Assembly: GCF_017813365.1 (NCBI RefSeq)
Contig: NZ_JAGIZA010000006.1
Span: 124,001 to 188,000, forward strand
Reading direction: 5' to 3'
Source: Roseomonas indoligenes
GTDB lineage: Bacteria; Pseudomonadota; Alphaproteobacteria; Acetobacterales; Acetobacteraceae
Length of the DNA: 64,000 nt
Shown here: positions 36,458 through 44,412 of the stretch, piece by piece
Position numbering within the stretch: the first letter of the stretch is position 1
Layout of the letters: each line of letters opens with the position of its first letter
Position numbers and translations under genes: made by a program
Notes under the pieces: generated by a model
What the model was told of the DNA's origin: nothing
Seen by the model: the letters and a program-made list of their open reading frames with translations, nothing else
The model's database searches: none

Positions 36458-36790
36458 ATGCCCGACCGGGACCCTGCCCTCGAGACTCTGGCGGAGATCG
36501 CCAACGACAACCTGGCCGAGCGGATCCGCCACGAAGCGGCCGCACGAATCCTGGTTGCCGCGCGCCGCATCCACGCCCTTCTCGACCGCCGCGGTGGGGA
36601 TCACCTGGTGGACAGCCTCGCCGCGGGTTGGGACCCTCACGCCGTGACCGCGCTGGAATACACGGAGACGATGCCCGTGCGCGTGCTGGACGGGCTTCTG
36701 GCCGCTGCCCCCCGCTGGGCCCGCGCCATGCGCGATCTCGTGGAGCCCTCCGCCTTCGAGAACCCGACCCCGGGCGCCGCGGCCGCCTGA
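36458..36790 (+). CDS. Small hypothetical protein
   Basis: 110 residues, not recognised. It looks soluble and helical: LETLAEIANDNLAERIR, AAARILVAARRIHALLDRR, then ALEYTETMPVRVLDGLL and ARAMRDLVEP. No signal or membrane segment. GGAATTTTGC precedes the ATG. Divergent from the sco gene and about 95 bp before the giant surface-type protein; the gap has no clear terminator. Confidence 0.6.
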   Translation: MPDRDPALETLAEIANDNLAERIRHEAAARILVAARRIHALLDRRGGDHLVDSLAAGWDPHAVTALEYTETMPVRVLDGLLAAAPRWARAMRDLVEPSAFENPTPGAAAA

Positions 36791-36885
36791 CGGCGCGCGG
36801 CCGCCCCCGCGGCGTCCGCTAATCCGGCCTTAACCCGGTTCGACGAAAACTCCGCCGCGTCAGAAAGACGCGAGCGGAGCGCAGC

Positions 36886-39800
36886 ATGCCCGTCGTGGCC
36901 ACGGGCACAATGCCCGCCACTATCCTTGAGACCGAGGACGCGGGCGATTGGTTCGCGACCTTTACCCTGTCGGGTGTTTCCGGCGTCAGGGACGTCGCGC
37001 TGACGGGAAGCGGCGCCTCCTTCTTCTCTGCATCGCTCGATTCGGGCGGCCGCGTCGTGGTGGCCCCCCTGGGGGCCATCGACCGCGAGGCTTTCGCCAG
37101 CGGCGCGGACCCTGTGCTGCGTCTCGGCCTTTCCATCCTTTCCGGCGGAACCTGGCTCAGCGCGACGGAAAGCTGGTCCGTCACCCTGCTCGGCGTCGAC
37201 GATACCGCGCCGTCCGGACTGCGCTTCAGCAGTGGCGGCGTGGTGCTGGAGAACGACCTGGGCGCCGAGATCGGCAACCTGCTGGCGGACGATCCCGATA
37301 GTCCGGCGGGGAGCCTGGAATACCGGGTTCTCTGGCCGGACTCGGCATGGTTCGAGATCGTTGGCACCACGCTGAAGCTGAAGGACGGCGTGGACCTCCT
37401 GCGGGAGGGCGGCACCTCGCGCGAAGTGATGATCGCCGTCTCCGACGGGCGGAACGAGGCCGCTTTCAGCATCGGCGTCGCCGTGCTGAACGTCACCGAC
37501 CAGGATGGGACTGCTCCCGTCTCGCCACCCGTCTCGGCGCCCGTGTCGCCGCCCGTGTCGCCGCCCGTGTCGCCGCCCGTATCGCCACCTGTGTCGCCGC
37601 CCGTATCGCCGCCGGTTTCTCCTCCGGTCTCGCCGCCCGTCTCTCCGCCGGCATCACCGCCCGCTTCGCCGCCGCCTCCCGCGGCGGACATCGTGATCAC
37701 CCATACCGGCAGCAACGCCGCCGTGGCCGAGGGCGGTGCGAACGACACCTTCACCGTCAGCCTCGCCACCATGCCCACGGCGGCGGTCACCGTCACCTTC
37801 ACCGTCGACAGCTCGCTGAATCTTCAGCGCAGCGCGAACGGCATCTTCGCCAAGACCGTCAGCTTCAGCATCGCGCCCGCTGACTGGGCGAGGCCTCGGA
37901 CCGTCATCGTCTCGGCGGTGGACGACTCGGCTTATGAGGGCACACAGACCGGGCGCATCGCGATCGGCGTCGCCAGCGCGGATTCCAGCTACTCGGCCCT
38001 GAGCGGTCTCGGCGTGAACGTGACGATCACCGACAACGACCTGCCGCCATCCCCACCCCCGCCACCACCGCCGCCACTATCCGCCCCGCTACCCGGCATC
38101 GTCATCGTCCAGACGGGCAGCAATACCGCGGTCGCCGAGCGCGGTGCGGGGGACAGCTTCACGGTCGCCCTCGCCACGCGGCCGGTCGCGCCGGTGACCG
38201 TGACCCTCCTGGCCGGGCCTGATCTCCTGCTCGCGACGAGTGGGGGTGGGGTGGGGGCCTCCGTCACCATCACCTTCACAACGGAGAACTGGGCCGCGGT
38301 CCGCGCGGTGATGGTGAGCGCCGTGGATGACGGCGTCGTGGAAGGGGCGGAGATCGCCGGGATCGCCTTCTCCCTCTCCAGCGCCGATCCCTCCTACAAC
38401 CGCATCTCCGTTCCGGCCCTGCCCGTGGCCGTGATCGACGCGCCAGTGACTGCCCCAGTCTCCCCGCCCCCCTCTCCCCCAGCTTCCCCGCCCGGCACCA
38501 CAGTCCTGGCCCCGGGCGGCAGCACCGGCACGGTGGCGATCTCGGGCTCGGGCCTGGCGGTCCTGTCGCACGCCGCTGGCGACACCGCGTCCATCGCCAG
38601 TCAGGAAGACGGCATCCTCGTCACCTGGCGCGACGGAACGACGACGCTGCTGACCGGCGTCACCAGCATGGCCTTCGCCGATGGCCATGTGGTCTTCGAC
38701 GGTGCCTCGGCCGGCGCCCGAGCCCTCCGCGCCTACCAGGCGATCCAGGGCACGGATCCGACGGCCGCGTCGCTCGGCTACACGGCCGAGCTGCTGGCGA
38801 AGGGCATCCCCATGCTCGCCGTCACCTCCTCGCTCCTGGGAACGGCGGACTGGGCGCAGCGCAGCGCCGGCCTCGACACCCAGGGGATGATCCGGCTGAT
38901 CTACCAGGACGTGATCGGCTATTCCCCACCGCCGGCCGCGCTGGACTACCTCGTGGGGGCTGCCGCCCGCGGGGCCAGCCTCGCCGAGATCGCGGCCATG
39001 CTCATCGACACGCCGGAGGCCGCCTCCTTCTCCGAAGCGCAGAATCCCGCGGGCATCTGGGTGGCGCAGATGACCGAGCGCGAGATCGTGCGCGCCTACG
39101 ATGCCGTTCTGGACCAGTTGCCGGACCCTGCCGTGCTGGCACGGTGGTCCTTCCTGCTGGACAACGGCTACGTCTTGCCCTGGCAACTCTACGTCTACCT
39201 GGCCTCGACGGATCTTTTCATCGCGCGCCACGGGGGCGAGTCCAACGCGGAGTTTGCGGTGGCTGCCTATGAGCAGGCACTGGAAAGGGCGCCGACCCTG
39301 CAGGAGCAGTTGGCGGCGCAGAAGGCGCTCGACACCGGCTTGCTCACCCGCATCAACCTGATGACGAACCTCGGCACGATGCAGTCGGAGATCGGCCTTG
39401 CGCCGGGCAATGGCCATGCCGAGCAGACCGCTTATCAGGAACGCCAGGCGGCCGGAGAGGTGCTGTGGCGCGGGCATTCGCTGGCGGACATCGCCAATTC
39501 CACGACCGGCCACGCCGTGAGCACGCGCAGCGCAGAGGAACTCTCGAAGATCGAGGTCGCGCCCGATGGTCTCGCCCTGCATTGGCAGGATGGAACGGAG
39601 GTGCGGCTCGGCGCCGTGCAGGAACTCTCCCTCGCCAATGGCAAGCTGGAGCTCGACGGCGCCCTGCCGGAAGCCGTCATGACCCGGCTTTACAAGGCGA
39701 CGATCGGCTGGGACCTGACGGGCGCCGGGGCCGCGGCCTTCGCGAACCTCCTTCACTCCGGCGCCACGCTGGCCCAGGTCGCGGACATGTTCCTCAGCAC

Positions 39801-40392
39801 GGATCCGGCGCGGGCGCGCATGGCCGGGCTGGACGCGGGGGGACAGATCGGTCTCGTCTATAAGGGTCTGATCGGTCAGGCTCCCGCCGCCGAGACGCTC
39901 GCCTACCTCAAGGGCTTCCTGCAGATCGGGTTCAATCTCCCGACGATCACCGCCTGGCTTGCCGAGCTGCCCGAAGCCGAAGGCGCCTTCGAGCGGAGTC
40001 ACCCGACGGGGATCTGGGTGCCGGACACCGCCGCCGCAGCCGTGGTGCGGGCCTACGACGCCACGCTCAACATCACGCCGGACCCTGCCAGCCTCCTGAT
40101 CTGGAAGGCGCTGATGCCGTCCCCGGCAAACCTCGTCACCCTCTACCAACAGCTGATGGATACCGACATGTACCATGCGCTCCATGACGGCCTGAGCGAC
40201 GCGGCCTGGGTCGCCGCCACCTACCGGGCCGCGCTCGAGGAGGACTTCCTCCCGGGCCAGCTGGCCCATTCCACAGGCCTCGTCGAGAGCGGCGCGGTTT
40301 CCCATCTCGGCATGGCGGTCGCGATCGGCGAGTTGCAGCCGCTGGTCGAGCCGCCCCGGTTCCTGACCGCGAGCAGCGTGGACCTGCTCTGA
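36886..40392 (+). CDS. Giant repeat protein: cadherin-like, two Calx-beta-like and duplicated DUF4214-like modules
   Basis: 1168 residues, no signal peptide. In order: an N-terminal beta region (about 1-100) ending SILSGGTWLSATESWSVTL; a cadherin-like unit (about 105-200, FSSGGVVLENDLGAEIGNLL, VMIAVSDGRNEAAFSI); a PVSP repeat linker (about 211-265); Calx-beta-like units at about 268-385 and 398-525 (AVAEGGANDTFTVSLATMP and AVAERGAGDSFTVALATRP, each with an ITDND or IDAP end); then two DUF4214-like halves at about 590-880 and 890-1155, with paired motifs GLDTQGMIRLIYQDVIG / GLDAGGQIGLVYKGLIG and NPAGIWVAQ / HPTGIWVPD. Such proteins are usually secreted by type I systems to the cell surface, but none is nearby. 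Ribosome site CGGAGCGCAGC. Confidence 0.7.
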   Translation: MPVVATGTMPATILETEDAGDWFATFTLSGVSGVRDVALTGSGASFFSASLDSGGRVVVAPLGAIDREAFASGADPVLRLGLSILSGGTWLSATESWSVTLLGVDDTAPSGLRFSSGGVVLENDLGAEIGNLLADDPDSPAGSLEYRVLWPDSAWFEIVGTTLKLKDGVDLLREGGTSREVMIAVSDGRNEAAFSIGVAVLNVTDQDGTAPVSPPVSAPVSPPVSPPVSPPVSPPVSPPVSPPVSPPVSPPVSPPASPPASPPPPAADIVITHTGSNAAVAEGGANDTFTVSLATMPTAAVTVTFTVDSSLNLQRSANGIFAKTVSFSIAPADWARPRTVIVSAVDDSAYEGTQTGRIAIGVASADSSYSALSGLGVNVTITDNDLPPSPPPPPPPPLSAPLPGIVIVQTGSNTAVAERGAGDSFTVALATRPVAPVTVTLLAGPDLLLATSGGGVGASVTITFTTENWAAVRAVMVSAVDDGVVEGAEIAGIAFSLSSADPSYNRISVPALPVAVIDAPVTAPVSPPPSPPASPPGTTVLAPGGSTGTVAISGSGLAVLSHAAGDTASIASQEDGILVTWRDGTTTLLTGVTSMAFADGHVVFDGASAGARALRAYQAIQGTDPTAASLGYTAELLAKGIPMLAVTSSLLGTADWAQRSAGLDTQGMIRLIYQDVIGYSPPPAALDYLVGAAARGASLAEIAAMLIDTPEAASFSEAQNPAGIWVAQMTEREIVRAYDAVLDQLPDPAVLARWSFLLDNGYVLPWQLYVYLASTDLFIARHGGESNAEFAVAAYEQALERAPTLQEQLAAQKALDTGLLTRINLMTNLGTMQSEIGLAPGNGHAEQTAYQERQAAGEVLWRGHSLADIANSTTGHAVSTRSAEELSKIEVAPDGLALHWQDGTEVRLGAVQELSLANGKLELDGALPEAVMTRLYKATIGWDLTGAGAAAFANLLHSGATLAQVADMFLSTDPARARMAGLDAGGQIGLVYKGLIGQAPAAETLAYLKGFLQIGFNLPTITAWLAELPEAEGAFERSHPTGIWVPDTAAAAVVRAYDATLNITPDPASLLIWKALMPSPANLVTLYQQLMDTDMYHALHDGLSDAAWVAATYRAALEEDFLPGQLAHSTGLVESGAVSHLGMAVAIGELQPLVEPPRFLTASSVDLL
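37516..37671 (+). repeat. 13 tandem 12-bp units encoding PVSP
   Basis: Thirteen in-frame units of the type CCCGTGTCGCCG, drifting to CCGGCATCACCG, encode Pro-Val/Ala-Ser-Pro/Ala. Third positions vary while the protein is kept, so the repeat is under coding constraint. It forms a rigid Pro/Ser linker between the cadherin-like and Calx-beta-like parts. Confidence 0.9.
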
Positions 40393-40399
40393 TCCGCCG

Positions 40400-40852
40400 T
40401 CACGGCACGGCCGAGACCTCCCGCTTCAGGCAGCGCAGCGTAAAGGCGCTGCGCGTGTGCCGCACGCCGGGTAGGCGATAGATCTTCTCCCGCAGCAGGG
40501 TCTCGTACCCCGCCGTGCCGCCCACCGCCGCTTTGATGATGTAGTCGTACTCGCCGGTGACGAGGTGGCACTCCAGGATCTCGGGAATGCCGTGCACTGC
40601 CTCCTCGAAGCGGCGGAGCGCGCTCTCGTCGTGCTTCTCCATCATCACCTCCAGGAACACCGTATCCGGCATCCCCAGCGCCGCCTGGTCCAGCAGGGCG
40701 GCGTAACCCTTGATGACGCCCGCGGCCTCCAGCCGCTTCACCCGCGTCCAGCAGGGGGAGGCGGAAAGCCCCACCTCCTCCGCCAGCTCCGCGTTGGAAA
40801 GGCGCCCCTGCCGGGCCAGGGCCCGGAGGATGCGGCGGTCGGTCGCGTCCAT
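40400..40852 (-). CDS. Lrp/AsnC-family transcriptional regulator
   Basis: 150 residues. N-terminal wHTH begins DATDRRILRALARQGRLSNAELAEEVGLSASPCWTRVKRLEAAGVIKGY, and the C-terminal RAM (ACT-like) ligand domain has HLVTGEYDYIIKAAV and LREKIYRLPGV. Lrp-type proteins sense amino acids. It is divergently transcribed from the indolepyruvate oxidoreductase gene, the common arrangement for a local regulator of amino acid catabolism. Confidence 0.93.
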   Translation of the reverse strand: MDATDRRILRALARQGRLSNAELAEEVGLSASPCWTRVKRLEAAGVIKGYAALLDQAALGMPDTVFLEVMMEKHDESALRRFEEAVHGIPEILECHLVTGEYDYIIKAAVGGTAGYETLLREKIYRLPGVRHTRSAFTLRCLKREVSAVP

Positions 40853-40867
40853 GTTTCCTCCATATCG

Positions 40868-40882
40868 CGGAATTTTCTTCCG
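40868..40882. promoter_or_regulatory. Candidate Lrp-type operator
   Basis: CGGAATTTTCTTCCG: inverted arms CGGAA and TTCCG around a 5-bp A/T-rich centre, 15 bp in all. This matches the general shape of Lrp/AsnC sites and lies 16 bp upstream of the regulator start, in the divergent promoter region. Inference only. Confidence 0.45.
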
Positions 40883-40999
40883 TCCCTTCGGCGGCGCACA
40901 ACGAAAAACGGGAGAGAACCGCCGGGATTTCCGGTCCATCCTCCCCCATATTCCCCAGGAGAACGAGCCCCCGCAGAGGGCTCGGCCGGAGTGACGTGT

Positions 41000-43900
41000 A
41001 TGGGAAGCGTGCAACGGGCCACGATGCGCCTGGACGATCGCTGGGAGTCCAGCGAGGAGCCGGTGCTGATGACCGGCATCCAGGCGCTTGTTCGCCTGCC
41101 CCTGGAGCAGCGCGCACTGGACCGCGCCGCCGGGCGCAATACGGCGGGCTTCGTCACCGGCTACCGCGGCAGCCCGTTGGGCGGCTACGACAAGGAACTG
41201 CAGAAGCAGGCGAAGCGCCTGGCCGAGGCCGGGGTCGTCTTCCAGCCTGGCCTGAACGAGGACCTCGCCGCCACGGCCGCCTGGGGCACGCAGCAGGCCA
41301 ACCTTTTCAACGACGGCACGAAGGACGGCGTCTTCGGCATCTGGTACGGCAAGGGGCCGGGCGTGGACCGCAGCGGGGACGCGCTGCGCCACGCCAACAT
41401 GGCCGGCACCTCTCCCTTGGGCGGCGTGCTGGCCCTGGCCGGAGACGATCCTTCCGCCAAGTCCTCCACCGTCGCCAATGCTTCCGACCACGCCTTCATG
41501 GACCTGGAGATCCCCTTCCTCGACCCGGCGGGGGTACATGAAGTCCTGGAGTTCGGGCTGAAGGGCATCGCCCTCTCGCGCTTCGCCGGCACCTGGGCCG
41601 CGATGAAATGCGTGGCGGACACGATGGACGCCAGCGCCAGCTTCCGCATTCGCCCCTGGGCCCCGATCATCCCGGAAGGCGACTTCGAGGGCGAGGACGG
41701 CCGCCACATCCGCCTGCGCGACCTCGTGCTGGCGCAGGAGCGCCGGCTGCGCCGCACGCGCCTGCCCGCCGCGATCGCCTTCGCCCGCGCCAACGGGCTG
41801 GACCAGGTGGTACTGGATTCCCCACGCGCCCGCTTCGGCATCGCGGCCCGCGGCAAGGCCTATGCCACGCTGCGCCAGGCCATGCTGGACCTCGGCATCG
41901 ACGACACCGCCGCGCGCCTGCTGGGCATGCGCATCTGGAAGGTCGGCCTTGCCTGGCCGCTGGACGACGCGGCCGCGCGTGCCTTCGCGGAAGGCCTGGA
42001 CGAGATCCTGGTCGTCGAGGACCGCCGCTCCTTCCTCGAGGCCCAGCTTCGGGATGCCCTCTATCGCGCACCGAACGCGCCCCGGATCACCGGCAAGCGC
42101 GACGAGGCGGGCGCACCGCTGCTGTCCGACCTCGCGGAACTCGACGCCGCCGCCATCGCCAGGGCCCTGGACGCCCGCCTGCCGCGCGAGCCGCGCCCGG
42201 AGTCCATGGCCGCCCGCCTCGCCGCGCTGACCGCGCTGGCCGAGGCCGCGCGCGCGCCCGTCGCGCTGCGCCAGCCCTGGTTCTGCCCGGGCTGCCCGCA
42301 CAACTCCTCCACGAAGGTGCCGGAAGGCTCCCGCGCCATGGCGGGCATCGGCTGCCACTACATGGTCACCTGGATGGACCGGGACACCGAGGTCTTCACC
42401 CATATGGGCGGGGAAGGGATGCCCTGGCTCGGCCAGAAGGACTTCGTGAAGACCGGCCATGTCTTCGCAAATCTCGGTGACGGCACCTACTCGCATTCCG
42501 GCAGCCTCGCCATCCGCGCCGCCATCGCGGCGAAGGCGAACATCACCTACAAGATCCTCGTCAACGGCGCCGTCGCCATGACCGGCGGCCAGACGCCGGA
42601 AGCCGAGATGACGGTGCCCCGCATCGCCGCCCAGATGGCCGCGGAGGGCGCTGCCCACATCGCCGTCGTCTCGGACGATCCGGAGCGCCATCGGGACGAC
42701 CCGACGATGCCGAAGGGCATCGCCTATCACCACCGCGACAGCCTGGATGCCGTGCAGAAGGATCTGCGCGAGCGCCAGGGCGTGACGATCCTGATCTACG
42801 ACCAGGAATGCGCGACCGAGCGCCGCCGCCACCGCAAGCGCGGCACCGCCGCCGCGGCCACGAAGCGCGTGGTCATCAACCCGCGCGTTTGCGAGGATTG
42901 CGGCGATTGCGGCGTGCAGTCCAACTGCCTTGCCGTGCAGCCCGTGCAGACGGAGTTCGGGCAGAAGCGACAGATCGACCAGTCCGCCTGCAACCAGGAC
43001 TTCTCCTGCCTGAAGGGCTTCTGCCCCTCCTTCGTCACGCTGGAGGGTGCGGAACCCGCCGCGCACCCGCAATCCGCCATGGCGCCCGAGAACCTTCCCG
43101 ACCCCGCGCAGCCCGCCCTGCGCGGCGAGGCCTGGAACGTCGTCCTCGCCGGGATCGGCGGCCAGGGCGTCACCGCGCTTGCCGCCATTCTCGCCACCGC
43201 CGCGCATATCGATGGCCGCCCGGTCCGCAGCATGGATCAGCTCGGCCTCGCCCAGAAAGGCGGCGGTGTGCAGGCGCAGATCCGCATCGGTGCGGAAGGC
43301 GCGGCCCCCGAGACCCTTGCCGGCCCGCGCATCGGCGCCGGACAGGCCGACCTGCTGATCGCCGCCGACGCCATCGGCGCGCACGGCGCCAATGTCCGCC
43401 CGCTTCTCTCCAGGGACCGAACGGCCGCCGTGGTGAATGCCGATGTCGCGGCCACCGCCGGCTATCTGCTCGGCACCCCGCGCGCCGACGCACCGGCCAT
43501 CCTGGACAACCTGCGCGCCACCTCGCGCGAGCTGCTCGCGCTGCCCGCCGCGCACCGCGTGGAGGAGACGCTGGGCGACGCCATCTTCCTCAACGTCTTC
43601 CTGCTCGGCACCGCCTTCCAGCGCGGCCTCCTGCCCCTCTCGCTCGGTGCGATCAATCGCGCGCTGGAACTGAACGGCACGGCGGTGGACCGGAACCGGA
43701 CCGCATTCGCCCTCGGCCGCGCCGCCGCCCTGGAAGCGCCCGCCACCGTGAAGACGCCGGAGACGCTGGACGAGCTCATCGCCCGCCGCGTCGGCGACCT
43801 CACAGCCTATCAGAGCGCCGCCTACGCGCGGGACTATGCCGGCTATGTGGCCCGCATCCGCACGGTGGATGAGGGCCTCGGCCGCGCGGTCGCCATCCAG

Positions 43901-44404
43901 CTTCACCGGCTCATGGCCTACAAGGATGAGTACGAGGTGGCCCGCCTGCACGCCGATGCCGCCTGGCAGGCCTCGCTGGATGCGGGCTTCACCGGCACGA
44001 AACGGAAGGTGCTGCACCTCGCGCCGCCCTTCCTCTCCCGCACCAATCCCGAGACGGGGCGCCCGGTGAAGCGCGACTTCGGCCCCTGGATGATCGGCGC
44101 CATGGGCCTGCTGCGCCACGGCAAGGTCCTGCGCGGCACGGTGCTGGATCCCTTCGGCCACACGGAGGAGCGCCGCACCGAGCGCGCCCTCATCGCCGAG
44201 TTCCGCGAAGGGCTGGAGGCGCTGCTGCCGCGCATGGATGCCGGCAACCGCGACACCATCCGCGAATGGGTGGAGGCCTGGGGTGGCATCAAGGGCTTCG
44301 GCCCGGTGAAGGCCGCGAAGATCGGCAAGGCCCGCGCGCGCCTTGCCGCCCTTGCCGCGCGGCTGGACACCTCCGCCGCCATCCCTGCCATGGCGGCGGA
44401 GTGA
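41000..44404 (+). CDS. Fused indolepyruvate ferredoxin oxidoreductase-family protein
   Basis: 1134-residue single chain carrying what IorA and IorB supply in archaea: oxidative decarboxylation of aryl or branched 2-oxoacids to acyl-CoA with TPP and ferredoxin. In order: pyrimidine/transketolase-like half (TGYRGSPLGGYDKELQ), TPP domain (QPWFCPGCPHNSS and GIGCHYMV), the Fe-S segment VCEDCGDCGVQSNCLA (about 633-648) with further cysteines in CNQDFSCLKGFC, the gamma domain (GIGGQGVTALAAILATAAH), and a long C-terminal part. The ATG at 41000 has CCGGAG 8 nt upstream. Divergent from its Lrp-like regulator. Confidence 0.93.
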   Translation: MGSVQRATMRLDDRWESSEEPVLMTGIQALVRLPLEQRALDRAAGRNTAGFVTGYRGSPLGGYDKELQKQAKRLAEAGVVFQPGLNEDLAATAAWGTQQANLFNDGTKDGVFGIWYGKGPGVDRSGDALRHANMAGTSPLGGVLALAGDDPSAKSSTVANASDHAFMDLEIPFLDPAGVHEVLEFGLKGIALSRFAGTWAAMKCVADTMDASASFRIRPWAPIIPEGDFEGEDGRHIRLRDLVLAQERRLRRTRLPAAIAFARANGLDQVVLDSPRARFGIAARGKAYATLRQAMLDLGIDDTAARLLGMRIWKVGLAWPLDDAAARAFAEGLDEILVVEDRRSFLEAQLRDALYRAPNAPRITGKRDEAGAPLLSDLAELDAAAIARALDARLPREPRPESMAARLAALTALAEAARAPVALRQPWFCPGCPHNSSTKVPEGSRAMAGIGCHYMVTWMDRDTEVFTHMGGEGMPWLGQKDFVKTGHVFANLGDGTYSHSGSLAIRAAIAAKANITYKILVNGAVAMTGGQTPEAEMTVPRIAAQMAAEGAAHIAVVSDDPERHRDDPTMPKGIAYHHRDSLDAVQKDLRERQGVTILIYDQECATERRRHRKRGTAAAATKRVVINPRVCEDCGDCGVQSNCLAVQPVQTEFGQKRQIDQSACNQDFSCLKGFCPSFVTLEGAEPAAHPQSAMAPENLPDPAQPALRGEAWNVVLAGIGGQGVTALAAILATAAHIDGRPVRSMDQLGLAQKGGGVQAQIRIGAEGAAPETLAGPRIGAGQADLLIAADAIGAHGANVRPLLSRDRTAAVVNADVAATAGYLLGTPRADAPAILDNLRATSRELLALPAAHRVEETLGDAIFLNVFLLGTAFQRGLLPLSLGAINRALELNGTAVDRNRTAFALGRAAALEAPATVKTPETLDELIARRVGDLTAYQSAAYARDYAGYVARIRTVDEGLGRAVAIQLHRLMAYKDEYEVARLHADAAWQASLDAGFTGTKRKVLHLAPPFLSRTNPETGRPVKRDFGPWMIGAMGLLRHGKVLRGTVLDPFGHTEERRTERALIAEFREGLEALLPRMDAGNRDTIREWVEAWGGIKGFGPVKAAKIGKARARLAALAARLDTSAAIPAMAAE

Positions 44405-44412
44405 GGCCGCGC

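Noticed and set aside
37516-37680. CRISPR array
   Set aside because: Units are 12 bp, directly adjacent, with no spacers, and in frame inside a protein gene.
40505-40999. Upstream extension of the oxidoreductase frame (to 40565)
   Set aside because: It would overlap the Lrp-like gene and its promoter; the ATG at 41000 has a good ribosome site and fits the family.
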